Source: Calcarisporiella thermophila CBS 279.70
Lineage: Eukaryota > Calcarisporiellomycota
Assembly: GCF_041956535.1 (NCBI RefSeq)
Contig: NW_027192200.1
Coordinates: 515,477 to 579,476 of the forward strand
Direction of reading: 5' to 3'
Length of the DNA: 64,000 nucleotides
Shown here: positions 22,855-33,844 of the stretch, piece after piece
Position numbering within the stretch: the first letter of the stretch is position 1
How the letters are laid out: each line of letters starts with the position of its first letter
Notes under the pieces: model-generated
What the model saw: only the letters and a program-made list of their open reading frames with translations
The model's database searches: none
Told to the model about the DNA's origin: nothing
Made by a program: the position numbers and the translations under genes

Positions 22855-24154
22855 TAGTTTAGCACCCAAGGGCCTAAAACCCGTCCATATCTCCTGGAGT
22901 TACCCGTTCTTGAGCGGGTTCCCTCGATATAGCATTCAATGTTATGTCCACATTCTAGCAGCTGCTGGATGTACTCGCTGACCACCGACGCATAGAGCGG
23001 GTCTCCAGCCCAGGTCCGCTTGATGAAGAAGGCGCCGCCCCCTTTGAGGAATTTGCCAAGCAGCGGAAGATCTAGGTTGTTTCCCGCCGCAATGTGAGGC
23101 AGTGCGATTCCCGTCCTCATCAGAAGGAAGCTGATCACCAAATAGTCGAGGTGGGATTTGTGCGAAGGGAGGAATATCAGCGGGTGCTTGTTCTTGGCCG
23201 CCTTATTCGCCACATGTCGCAGCTAGGATGGATCGGAAGAGAGAGGTTAGGCAGGTCAGCCCCCAGAGGGGAACGAAACAGGCCATACCTCCATCAGCTC
23301 ACTCTGCCGTATGAAAATGCCGTGGGGGTACATTCGCGCGAGGATGATGTTAATAATGAAAGCAAATAGCCTACAATACTTAGGGGGTAAGTACGAAGTA
23401 GGATGCGGAGCGCACCGCTGGAATAAAACAATACGTACTTGATATGATTGACGCTGTTCAGCTCCGCGCAAAGGGTGTTCACCATATCTCTTGCATTTGC
23501 ATGCAGCTCCTCCTCGACCCAATTTTGCTGACTCTCCGCTGAGCCTCCTTTGTCCTGTCCTCGGGGCATGGGGGAGGCCCGGTGGCTCCTTTTTGAAGTG
23601 AGAGCAAGAGCCCCCTTTTCCTTGGCCAGCTTATGGATAACGGACCTCACTAATTAAATCCATGCGTTAATTAAAAACGATCAAGCAGGGATGAAGCAAC
23701 GGATGGATCTCAGCATTTACATCTCGGGCTCTCAATGACACGCTGCTTCATCTCTGTGGAGTAGGTTTTGAACAAAATCGGCTGGCCAAGATAATAGTTA
23801 TACCCTCTCCATCCCTAAGCAGCTAACGTTTTATACCCAAGCCAAGGGCAACAAAAAGCGGGCATCCCAAACTTACTGTTCCCTGGTAATAGGCATTTAT
23901 TTGCCTCAGAAATGCCAGGGGATCTTCGCGGAAGCGATTTGGAAAGCGCCGGCTTTCATGGGAAAGAGCAGAATTGACCACATTATTCTTCAATGTCACG
24001 GATTAAGAGGAGAGCAGACTCACGTCAGATTCTTGTGCTCTTTCAAGTATTCATTTTCGTATTCATCCTTTTCCATCTTTCGAGAGGAGGATGCGGATGC
24101 AGGGGGTACCGAATCCGTATCAGAGGATGGTTGCTCCGTGGATGGTTCCGACAT
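20426..24154 (-). CDS. GNPAT-like: Peroxisomal dihydroxyacetone-phosphate / glycerol-3-phosphate acyltransferase, GNPAT/PlsB type
   Basis: Sixteen exons from ATG at 24154: 24154-24024, 23952-23877, 23814-23721, 23649-23439, 23370-23289, 23222-22904, 22532-22235, 22150-22075, 22004-21939, 21879-21862, 21772-21675, 21611-21478, 21416-21231, 21147-21091, 21026-20625, 20541-20426. They join in frame to 787 residues. All four acyltransferase blocks are present: HKSHLD (219-224, catalytic His and Asp), GGAFFIKR (260-267), EGTRSRTGK (298-306, split by an intron) and IIVPVSI (334-340). The order and the long C-terminal half match animal GNPAT/GPAM and bacterial PlsB, not the yeast Gat1/Gat2 type. The last residues are LTARL; ARL fits the peroxisomal PTS1 rule [SAC][KRH][LM], as does the AKL of animal GNPAT. 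That suggests acylation of dihydroxyacetone phosphate in peroxisomes, the first step of ether lipid synthesis. The intron 22903-22533 contains the assembly gap, so no coding sequence need be lost. Confidence 0.88.
21862..21879 (-). other. 18-nt microexon of the acyltransferase gene
   Basis: Phase 0-0 microexon encoding GVARNE between the exon ending in LLTLRSR and the exon starting LIRRVEWL. Acceptor AATAG at its upstream side and donor GTATCC on the other. Without it the protein lacks the residues expected between these blocks, and the frame is kept either way, so skipping would delete exactly six residues. Confidence 0.75.
22553..22851. repeat. (GA)n microsatellite flanking assembly gap
   Basis: GA dinucleotide repeats at about 22553-22601 and 22804-22851 surround 202 N at 22602-22803. 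The whole block lies inside one intron of the acyltransferase gene. The gap is most simply an unresolved stretch of the same repeat. Confidence 0.9.
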
Positions 24155-25280
24155 GGCCTCGAGCTTATCGCATTTAGCGTGTGCAGTTAAGAGAACGAGG
24201 CAGGTTGGATTTCATATGAAGAGTGTGACTTTCACCCTCCAGAAAATAGACGACGATCCCGAGCTTTTTTTTTTATTTATTTACACTTTCTATCACTCCC
24301 AATGCTCCCAACTTGCTGATGATATGTCTAGCTGGCTGGCCATGGTTCCCAGAAGGGGGGGGGGGGGGGCAAGGTCAGCTAGCCATCGCCGAAGGGTGGG
24401 TCTGTAGGAGACAAGGAGAGGAAAATATTTCCAGCGGTGCTTGTCCTAGGCTCTTTATCTTTCCATGTGAATAGGGGGTGCGGGAGATACCGTGAGCCTA
24501 TGCTCATGGTGGCAAACCATAGATTTTAGAGTTTATTTGGTATTTAGAGAACGGCCGCGAGAACTCGAGGGATCGTATCAGCATCAACCCAACCACATGA
24601 GCCATTTCCTAGATGTCCTCGTGGAACCACGTGCAGTCGACGACTCGAAGATCTGCGATCTCTCAAAGATAGGCCTCAGTTCCCACTTGTGCAGAAGAGG
24701 ATGCACGGGCAGAGTTGGCCCAACCGCCCCAAGTCTCCTCGGGGAGAGGAACTGAGGAAACCGCCTTACGCTTGCTGCGCCCCGGTAATCTCCATGTGGA
24801 CTAGAGAGGTCATACGAGATAGTCCTCTCATCCTTAAAGGCCCCTCCCCTTCCCAGCTCTGACTGCCAAATAATTTTGAAACAGTGAAGCCCAAGGGTAA
24901 AAGACAATGGGCTAGTGGCTAAATTGAAGCGCAAAAAAAAGATCCCCCACTAGCGCTCCTATCAACCTGTATCGGTTACTTCTAGAAGCCCAAAATAAAA
25001 TTTATGGCCTCATCGGTGTCGAATTTTCCACGGCTAAAGTCAAAGCATGGAAGAAATTTTAAGGGGAGGGAAGGATTGCAAAATCCCCCAGAGGAGTTCA
25101 TAAACTCTTAGGCCCGCGTCCAGACGAGTGTGCGGCCCAACCACCCACTGCCATGGAGGAGGAGGGGGGTAAGAGAGGGCCAGTTTCCTATGAGCTTTCC
25201 AAAGCATCGTTCATTAGTAGATCTCGACTCCTGTCCGAGTTTCCCATCCACAAGTTCCTAGGAATGCAAGAATCTAAGCG
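24155..25280. other. Intergenic, upstream of acyltransferase
   Basis: Likely promoter of the minus-strand acyltransferase, then spacer. It includes a G15 run at 24355-24369 and a CACGTG at about 24629. No supported gene. Confidence 0.4.
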
Positions 25281-26870
25281 AAATGCGTTCGATTAGGAAA
25301 TTTGAAATTCAGGGCCTGTGTCGACAGGCGTACCCGAGGGGGGGCCGCAGCACGGCGGGAGGGGGAGAGCAGACCAAGGCAGGGAGGCTGGGGAACGGGC
25401 CAGAGCCTGGGGGGGGGGGGGAGGGCCAGCCGAGGCTCTTTCTCTCGGAGTCAGCTCCGTGCAGCAAGGTTAGGGCCTGCGGCCGTTGTGCGAGGCATGG
25501 CCCGGGGGGGGGGGGGCGACCAGATCCGGCGAGGGCTAAACCCGCAGGGCAAACCGCGGCCGAGAGGGTCGACGGGCCCGAGCTAAATTAGAAAAAAGAG
25601 CCGAGTGTGCCATCCGGGCAAAACAGAGTTGCGCTCGACCCGGTGCGATGTCGTGCTCTGTTGAACGGGCCCGTAACGGCAGCGACGTGGGATGCGGTCA
25701 GGGCGGGCGCCTGAGCCAAAGACCCGCGCACAAGACATTTCTCCACTTGAACCTTGGGATGGGATCCCGTATATGGCCAAAGACCAAGGACGCTCGCGCC
25801 GACTGACGAGCGTGTCTCTGTGTAAAGCGCTAAAGCCAGGCCACAAGGTTTAATAATTGCTAACGTGCCGACGTGGTCGCCTGTGCGCGCTGGGCCGCGG
25901 GCACAGAGCGTACGGGCTGCAAAAAATTGGCCGCTTATGGAAGGGGGCGGGCTGCGGCTCGGTGCTTCTCCGCCAAGGTTGGCTCCCAAGGATTCATGCC
26001 CCCCGTTTATCGATTATGGATTATGGTTTGCGCGCGTCGCATGCTCCTGTGCCGGGCATGACATGGGGCGCCAGAGTTTACAGGTTGTCACGGCGCAACG
26101 TGCGCTCCCCTTCCGCTGCCTCGTGGCAGGCCGCGTGGCCAACCCGCCGTGGCTCGAGCCCAGCCTCGGCCCCGGACGACGCATGCTCGGTCACTCGGCA
26201 CCCCGTCCCCCATGCCGATGACGTAGCCCGAGCATCCAGCAGATTAGATATCGTCGGATCTACCTGCGCCCATATTTGGCCCTTGTACCATTTTCCCTTC
26301 GGAATCGCCAGCTGAATATTTCGAGTGATCGAAGCGTTTCATGCAACGTCAGGCCCGCAGCGTGTCACAGCTCCCTCCTGCGCCGCCCGCCCCCCCCCCC
26401 CCGCCCCGCCTTGCCCCGTCCCTCGGGGGCCAATCTGCGGCCCGCTCGACTGACGGGCATGGCGGATGCCTGCTAACCAAAGGAAAAGCGGGTCCTTCCT
26501 CTTTCTCGGCCACACCCTACCTCCCCGCATAACAAAGCGGGCTTGCTGCAAGATGCCCAGGGAGGCCTTGCCATCTGACCCTGCGGGGCGGGCCCAAGCG
26601 TTTGGGGAGGAGGGAGGGCGGCGGCCGGGTGGGGCGCCTCTCTCCCCCCTCCGCGTCATGCAAGCAGAGATCAAAAGATTTGTCTGTGTTTGTGGCTTGT
26701 GTGCTGGGTTGGGGGCATGGGGTCTTGCCATGCGCAGAGCCGGTGTCAATCTCAGCCCAAAGAGGAGAGTTCGGGCGGGTCAGTCATCCTAGTGGGAGGG
26801 AATGTGCGCTAAAAACAGGCGAGGTGCTGGAGAGTAGGTTCGGGAGACACAAACACTGAGCAACGCACTG
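25281..26870. other. GC-rich non-coding island
   Basis: About 1.6 kb clearly richer in G+C than its flanks, with G13 runs at 25409-25421 and 25504-25516 and a C13 run at 26390-26402. Many frames are open on both strands, as expected from high GC, but none shows a domain, signal peptide or consistent intron pattern. It may be a long upstream regulatory region or an unrecognised non-coding RNA. Confidence 0.4.
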
Positions 26871-27109
26871 ACATTAGACGAAAGCTTTTTTTTTGGGTGT
26901 CCTCTGTGCACGGCCGGCCCATTTCTAACTATACTATGTGCGACCGGCAGTGGTGCAGAGAGACGATTCCAGGGAATCGTCAGAAAAGTAAAATGGCGAG
27001 TCCAAGGTGGAGAGGAGGCGGAGCATCGATGACGATTCATGGCCTCCGAGCTTATTCCTCTAATCTAAGCGAATACTACTAAACTAATAAAAAAATAGGT
27101 GCTTTTCAC

Positions 27110-27132
27110 CGAGCAGTCACGTGACTTGCTCG
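27110..27132. promoter_or_regulatory. Extended palindromic E-box
   Basis: GTCACGTGAC at 27116-27125 is flanked by CGAGCA and TGCTCG, which are reverse complements, with one extra base between. This CACGTG core is the class of site bound by bHLH proteins with the His-Glu-Arg basic signature, such as the factor encoded at 37011-37607. It lies about 340 bp upstream of the zinc-finger gene. Confidence 0.55.
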
Positions 27133-27467
27133 CTCGTATTATGACTGTTTTACGTGAGATAGCTACATTTTCTTTGATTTTTTTTTTTTGCATTACAGCG
27201 GAGTCCTCTAAATTTTTTTTCCCTCTCCCATCACCTGGCTAATTTTTTTATAAAAGGGCAGGGCAAGCCGGAAAGGTGAGCAGAGTTTTTTTTTTGGGGA
27301 GAGAAGAGCCGTTACTCTTTTGTGCCGTTTTTGCTCTCGTTCCTCTCCTTGAAGCTCCTCTTCCTGCCCTCTTTCCCTCCCGCTTTCTCCCCATTTTGTA
27401 GAGCCCACTCTTTGGTTTTTTTTTTTTGCAAGAGGCTGGGCCGTAAGCTTACCACCGTTCTCCCACC

Positions 27468-27956
27468 ATGTTCCGCAAGAAGAAGAAGGACCAGAAGCAG
27501 CAGCCCCAGTCCTCACAGTACTACCAGCAGCAGCAACAGCCGCAGCAGCTGCAGCAGACTCAGCCGGCCCAGGGCTACAGCCAAGTTCCCGGCTGGCAAC
27601 CGCTCCGCGTCGACGGCCGATACGTCGGGTTTGCCTATTTCGACGGGCCCAGCGAGACCCGCTACCTCTCCGGCGTGGCAAACCCCTCGGGAACATACCC
27701 CTCTGCCTTCGATGAGTTGCGCGCGCGCCAGACTCAGACCTTCTACTCTGAGCCCTATGCAGCAACAAGCCCCGATGGGCGCACATTCTACTACTGTCTG
27801 AATTGCAATGCAGGTAATGTCGAATTCGGATGGGAGAGAGGGGGGGGGACCGGATGGGATGATGCTCATGGTTTCTCTTTGCTTTGTTGCTTCATAGGCT
27901 GGGAAAGCGAGGCGTACACGCGGCATCACATTCAGGAGGCCCATTCGCAGCTTTGA
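27468..27956 (+). CDS. Small glutamine-rich protein with one C2H2 zinc finger
   Basis: Two exons (27468-27813, 27898-27956; phase 1 intron) give 134 residues. The first 10 residues are a Lys/Arg cluster (MFRKKKKDQK), followed by a Gln-rich tract to residue 43. The middle is aromatic-rich (GRYVGFAYFDG, TRYLSGVANPSGTYP). The C-terminus is a single finger: YYCLNCNAGWESEAYTR then HHIQEAH, fitting C-x2-C-x11-12-H-x4-H, with the intron falling between the cysteine and histidine pairs. Family not recognised. The basic start could act as a nuclear signal. A TATA-like TTTATAAAAG lies near 27248-27257, and the spacers on both sides are long. Confidence 0.7.
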   Translation: MFRKKKKDQKQQPQSSQYYQQQQQPQQLQQTQPAQGYSQVPGWQPLRVDGRYVGFAYFDGPSETRYLSGVANPSGTYPSAFDELRARQTQTFYSEPYAATSPDGRTFYYCLNCNAGNVEFGWERGGGTGWDDAHGFSLLCCFIGWESEAYTRHHIQEAHSQL

Positions 27957-30900
27957 GTCCCAAACAAAAAAAAATCCAAACCTAGGCCTGAGGCGCGTCT
28001 CTTTCTCTCGCCCATTTTTGTTGTGTATTCTTCCCTCCTCCCGCTCGAGGTTTCCAACTCCGCAACGCCGGATTTCGTTTATCCTCCTCCCTCGACCTCT
28101 TTGCATTCTCCTCTACCCCCTCTATCCCCCAGCAATATATATTAGCATGTCTTTTAGCATTCTATCTCTCTTGAGCCGCGGTTATAATTGTCATCTAGGG
28201 TTGTGGTTGCCGATGTTGTATCTTATGTGCTTTTTTATTTCCTTGTATTCTATTTATTTCCTCTCTATTATCTAACACCGCTGTGGGAATATACAACGGC
28301 CGCCGCCCCCCTCCTCTCCCTCTTTCACAAGTGGGGAGGAGGGGGGAGGCAGGACCTTTGTGCGAGGTGAAGCCTATTGTGTATTTTGTTTCCATGCTGC
28401 CCGCACTGTCTCGCATCCTATGGATCTCCTTGTCCTCCTGGGCCAAACTTTCTATCCGCCCACCCGGGATGAGTAATGACCCAAGCGACCAAGCCCAGGT
28501 AGCAAGGTTCAGCGGCTATGGCCAAGACCTTGAAAACCTTTCTACACATACCGTCCGAAAACCCTGTCCCCTTACCTATCCCTTCCCCCCTCCCCCCACA
28601 GCAAGAAAACATATCCACCGCATCCGATGCAAACGGGGTGGATCCGTCCACTTTCTCTTCAAATCGGGTCTTGCCCTCCCCGCTTTCCCCGAGGAGGAGG
28701 GAGGGGGGGAGGAGCTTCGACCTGAATGCCGCCTGCTCAAAGAGGGGGCAGTCAAATCCTGACTCCTTGTGAACCGCGTGACTCTAGTGTAGGCTTTAAG
28801 CGTATTTACCCCATATGGTTCCGAACCTCGTCAACGGTCACAAGCAAACACTTCAGTTAGGCTTGTCCGGCCTCATCCCTCATCTCTCCCCTACCCCCCC
28901 TCTCCCCGCTCCCTCCTTCCACGCGTGAGAAATTCATCATGCATTTGTTTGGTATTTTGTGCCTAACCGACTTGAGCCTATCGTGCTCACAGCAGTTGGC
29001 ATAGGGAACACAGATACACCCGACTCGAAACGTGGTTACTCTACATGGATGAAGTAGACGGGATAGTTTCCGGGGAGAGTGTGAAGGGGGGGCAAGCCGC
29101 TAGTGCTCTAAAGTTTTGTGGAGGTTTACATTAAATTTGAATTTCGGCTAGTGACTAAAGCGTCCCAGAGCTAAGACTAAGACTTGGGACCAAGCAGAGA
29201 GACTCTATCCGGTTGGCTCCACCTAATTTTCCTCCGATATCTAGCGTGGAGAGGGGGCGGGGAGGAAGGAGGAGAGAACCTGTACAAAGATAAGCTAGAA
29301 TCAGACGCGTGGCCTCTCACCATGAAAGCGCCGCAATGTTTCCGCAAAGGTGACCAGTTATGAGCAGTAGGCCGCAGGGATTCCTACAAGAGAACTATAA
29401 CATTGGGCAAATGGGGAAAAGAAAACAGAAGATGCAATGGCTTGGCATGGGAAACCTCGAGAAGTCATCCGCAAGGATTCCCAACACATCTATCAACCTG
29501 TCGTGGTCCCCTTCTTCCCCTCTCCTCCCAAGCATTCAAAGGCTCTCGGATATGACTGCTATTTTTGGCCTTTCAACTCTATCAACGCTAACTCTCTGGC
29601 AAGAGTTTGAGCTTCTTCCCTCTCCTCCCCAACGTCAGATGGGTGCTCTTAGGAATTTAAAACTCTATGACACCAGAATTCAACTCTAGTTAGATAATGG
29701 CGGGCATTCCTAGCCAATCACTCTAATGGGTAACGCTTTGAAATCGAGCTTGTTTTATGGTTTCCGAGGAATGGCAGAGTAAGGAGGGGGGGGGGAGGAT
29801 AAGAAGAAAGACAGATCCATTGTCTCTACTCCGCCCATTCTCTTGGCTCCAAGTGGAAGTGTATAGGTTTGGTTAGCATGTGGGTTGATACCGCTATGTT
29901 CCTGGATTATGGGGATTTCGAATTAGTCTCACAGATCCTCGCAATTCTCAAGATGATAGATAATCTATGGAGATGGCGCGGTAAACGCTCCACTCGCTAT
30001 TTCTCCCTCTCTGAAGTCATCAAGTTCCGTCGGATACAAGCCAATCATTCTCGCTCTAGCCCTTCGTCTCTCCAACACTCTAAGTGTTGATCCTAAACCG
30101 ATGAATCAAAACACCAGTACAATGGATTGAAGACGAGGGTCGATGGAACGGACGCTAAGGGAGCAGAATGCTTAAGCGGGTGATCACCGTTGAGAGAAAG
30201 ACTCCAACCCGCCTTTCTTATTCGTGATGCTTGCACTAGCTTCATATGAATTCAGACTTATCGGCGAGATAGCGGTATGCAATTCTCTGTTTCAATGATA
30301 TTTTCCGTCATGCATCTAGAGAATGAGTGAAAATCCGAGTAACCCCGCCCATGATGAATGGATAACTTGGCATCCCATTGTATCTCCAGCATGATGTAAA
30401 GTTGTTGATTTAAATGGAAAAAGGAACTACTTAAAAAGGCACCTCCCTTTTCTTTGTATGTTCTTGGAGGCTTCACGATTAATACAGGCTATCCATGCGA
30501 GTGCGTGTAGGATAGGTTGCAGGCGAAAACAAGACAAGATATCCGATTGAATAAACTTCATCCTCTTATTATTCCTGCCCCATTTTTGGTAACCCGGTTG
30601 CCACGATATTGTTTCTTCATCTGATCCTCCTTTCCATTCAGCAGCTAGTTTATTTTTCTGAATGGTAACCAACGCAGATAGTGATCATATCGATCGCTGA
30701 CACGACTTCAAGTAAACGAGCTTTTTTTATAACGATTGCGTGGATGCAGCCGAGAGTAGAAAGCTTCGACAGACAAAGCCGTCAGAATGTCGTCAGCCGA
30801 GCCGTCCGCCCGCAATATAACCTAATATTCCGTCCCCTCTCCATGCTTCCCCCGAGAAATGCAAGCCAACCACGGGGAAAGCCACTCGAAATGCGCCTCC

Positions 30901-31198
30901 ATCCCGACCTGCTTCAGATCGGTGCGGCTGGGTTCCCCCTGGTTCGGGCCTGTTTTCTGTGTGAAGAGAGGAGTCTGATGGGAGAGTTTTTATGTAATGC
31001 ATTGCTGACGCTCATCCGCCCCCCAAAAGAAGCCGTTTGCAGAAAAAGATGCTTAGCCACAAACTCTATTATTTTTGTCCCATTGCCACCCTTAGCTCTT
31101 TGTCTCTCAAGCTCCTCTCTCCGAGCTTAGGTCGGCTCCTCCACCCCCTCCCCCCCCCCCGCACTTACGACAAGGAGCCCCTCTGCCTCTGACAAAGC
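27957..31198. other. Long gene-poor region
   Basis: About 3.2 kb. The first 300 bp are probably the 3' UTR of the zinc-finger gene. The remainder has no ORF with family features; there is a G10 run at 29786-29795 and a C11 run at 31150-31160 just upstream of the next gene. Confidence 0.4.
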
Positions 31199-31807
31199 AT
31201 GAAGGGATCTTTGTGGTTGTTGCTGCTACACCTGCTCTGTCTAATTGCGCTGGTCACCGCTCATGAAAGGAGACAGGTTGATCGTGACCCCAAGCAAACC
31301 TCGGACACAGACAAGCCCACCAAGGATCCCGACCAGAATCCTCCGCCCGCACAGCAGAAGCCCACCATCACAATCACCCTGACACGCTCCGTCACGTCCA
31401 CCATAGACCCCAATACCGCCGCCCCGCCACCCCCTCCTCCCGTCCGCTCCACCATCACCTCCACGGTGATCGTCACTCCATCCACTAGCACCACGGTGGT
31501 CGTGGTCTCGTCGCCCTCTAGAGCGGTGCCATCCGTCGATAGCCCTCCTATTGCCACGGTCACCTCTCCATCATGGACGGATCCTGAGGAGTCGAATCAG
31601 AAAAATACCATCATCATTGCGGTTTCGTCGGTGGGTGGGGTGCTGGTGCTGGGAGCAGGCATTTTTATCCTTACTCGCGCTGTGCGACAGAGGAAGAGGC
31701 GCGGGGGATGGGACGATGAGGAGACGACCACCGTAAGCGTGAATCCGTCCAAGGTGGTGCCTGATCCATTCCGTAACACGTTGGATATTTATCATCGGTC
31801 GTATTGA
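31199..31807 (+). CDS. Ser/Thr-rich single-pass plasma-membrane protein (stress-sensor-like)
   Basis: Single exon, 202 residues. Signal peptide at residues 1-20 (MKGSLWLLLLHLLCLIALVT). The ectodomain to about residue 135 is Thr/Ser/Pro-rich with a PPPPPP run and repeated TITST/TVVVV-like segments, a good target for O-mannosylation. One membrane span at about 138-158 (IIIAVSSVGGVLVLGAGIFIL) is followed by a basic stop-transfer RQRKRRGG and a 35-residue cytosolic tail. This layout matches fungal Mid2/Skg6-type surface sensors in general design; no specific family motif is visible, so the role is inference. C-terminal KVVPDPFRNTLDIYHRSY has tyrosines that could be signals. Confidence 0.7.
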   Translation: MKGSLWLLLLHLLCLIALVTAHERRQVDRDPKQTSDTDKPTKDPDQNPPPAQQKPTITITLTRSVTSTIDPNTAAPPPPPPVRSTITSTVIVTPSTSTTVVVVSSPSRAVPSVDSPPIATVTSPSWTDPEESNQKNTIIIAVSSVGGVLVLGAGIFILTRAVRQRKRRGGWDDEETTTVSVNPSKVVPDPFRNTLDIYHRSY

Positions 31808-32409
31808 TGTGGGCCGATGTGCACCGGAGCCTCCGGCAACCATGGACCCCGTCGCTCCTCCCCCATCTCCTCCCATCATACTCGCCTAACCTGGCGCGCC
31901 CTATATACCTCTCGCAAGTGCAGATGATCTTTTTCTTGATGCCCTTGGCAATTTTGTGATGGCCTTGTTTAGGCCCCGCCTCCTCCCTCCTAGTTGCTTA
32001 TGTATTATTGATGTCCTTTTTTCTCTGTGAATTATTTATGGTTAGGCTACTGTCCCCCATCTTATCTCCATTTGTATACTAAGTACATTTACAGCGCCTT
32101 GCTTCGGTTGAAACCCCTTCCTTATATCCTTTTGTGAACCTTGCTATGTATTAAAAATGCGGTTGCGATATCTCCCTTTTGTTTGTCTCTCAAGACTCTA
32201 GTATATACCTTTGATTTAGTCGAGCCTTTAACACGTCCAACAGAATAGCAATTTGAAACCGATAAGCGCGTACCTTTTTTAACTTAATTATTGCGTTAAA
32301 TATCCTGTCGCTCCCCCCTCTCCCCCCCCTACACCTAATCTAGAGAGAGCTCATTCTTCCTCGACAATTTAGAGACACGAAGGCTTTGCGTGAACTACCA
32401 TCTAGCTAG
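31808..32409. other. Intergenic
   Basis: 602 bp spacer, AT-rich; no gene recognised. Confidence 0.45.
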
Positions 32410-33494
32410 ATGCCAAGCGTACTGGTTGACTCCTGCGAGTATAATGGGTCTCTTACTAAAAATCCGTGGCGAACCGATGAGGATGCATTACAGATTGTAA
32501 ATTCCACCCCCGATGAGGATTCGCAGGAGAATGCTCGCCCTGCCGCAGAAGAGATTATTGAGAGATTAAGGCTGGAGATGAAGGATGCACGACGTGAGAT
32601 GAAGGCCATTAGACAGCAGCTAGCAGTGTGAGTTTTTTTTTCAATTTGTCGCTTAAATGCCCAAATTATATATGACCATGTTTATTCTCTCCTGTACTAA
32701 CCTTTTTTTTTACCTTTAGTTCGGAAGAGTTAAATCAAGAGCTTTTATCTCAACTGGGCTTAGGATTAATGTAATATAAAGATAATCCAACTTCTACCTT
32801 TATAGCATTTTCATATTCATTTTGCTCTTTCTCTCTCTCACCCACACCCTTTTATAGTCAAACACCGCCTGCCACCCCAGAGGGTCAGCCGACAGAGTGC
32901 GACTCTTTCCCCCCCACTTCCGAAGAAGGGACGCAAACGCCCCCACCTACACCAAAATCGTCCCTCTCTCCCTCCAATTTAAGAACGCTTGCCATGTTTC
33001 TTTTCCGAGCGACCAAGCACGTCTTTCGCAATCCACGACGACTCCAAAGCTTCTTCACCACGTTGATTACTCATCGCAGCAAAATCCTTTGGCTCGCTTA
33101 CATGAACGTCTCGTCTCTGCCCGCCTTAGTGCTGGCTGGATTCACAAGCGCATTCCAGAGCATAGGCCTGAAAAGGCTAATATCGCTCGGGACCCTACTC
33201 TCCCTACTCGGTGCCCTCCGCAGCCGAAATGCCCTTGCCCACGGGTCGGGGGGCAGTGCAGGCGTCGTGGGCTTTGCCCATGACGCCCTAAAATCGGTTG
33301 TCGCAGGTCAGCGCTTTTTCAGCATCATCGCCGAAACCCTCATGCAGTACTACCTCATTGTTGCGCATGTGGCGCCCGTGGCCCGGGAGGGCTCGCTAGC
33401 GCTAAGCGTTTGGCATCGGGTGATGTTTCTGAGGGAATTGGCCAGGGCTTTGGCGACGAACATCGTAACATTGGCGGGATACCGCCTTGTGTAG
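32410..33494 (+). CDS. Hypothetical protein: N-terminal coiled coil, C-terminal hydrophobic region
   Basis: Three exons (32410-32627, 32720-32770, 32858-33494) join in frame to 301 residues. A shorter reading would stop at 32774 with 90 residues, but the GTAATA donor at 32771 and TATAG acceptor at 32857 link it to the long downstream frame. Residues 45-90 form a charged heptad-like coiled coil (EEIIERLRLEMKDARREMKA). Residues 90-130 are Pro/Thr-rich. The last 170 residues are basic and hydrophobic with at least one long apolar stretch (LAYMNVSSLPALVLAGF) and an Ala-rich tail. It is not a known family to me. The fold suggests a membrane-associated protein tethered through a coiled coil. Confidence 0.55.
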
Positions 33495-33844
33495 TTTGCT
33501 TATTCTCTACTCATCCAGAATGTGTGCTTTTATGTTTAATACAAAATGTTCATGTATTCCTTTTGCTAAAACCAAATACACCAGCCATGCCCGGTGAAGG
33601 GGCCAGAGTGGAGGGGGAGGGAAACCAACTTGACAGGAGAGCGGGTTGAACCCGGAGAAAATGCTCTATTGGAAATGATAAAATAAATATGCGGAACATA
33701 TTGAACAACAGAAGGATCACGTTGCAGCATAGGAAACCAAGGATTGAACCTTTAGAAGTGAAGAAAAATAATAACCATAATAGTGAAGGGAATTGAGATC
33801 AAGTCCATTGCTCTCAAAGGAGTTTGACAACCCCATCATCTGCA
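33495..33844. other. Convergent intergenic region
   Basis: 350 bp spacer between convergent genes. No gene. Confidence 0.45.

Noticed and set aside
25283-26792. Numerous ORFs of 60-160 codons on both strands
   Set aside because: High GC removes stop codons; the frames overlap in all directions and show no domain or consistent introns.
32720-32774. Stop codon TAA at 32772 as the end of the coiled-coil gene
   Set aside because: A GT donor at 32771 overlaps it and joins in frame to a 212-codon downstream exon, which explains that long frame better.
33600-33660. tRNA-like B-box (GGGTTCAACCC on the minus strand)
   Set aside because: No acceptor stem, D-arm or anticodon arm can be folded around it.
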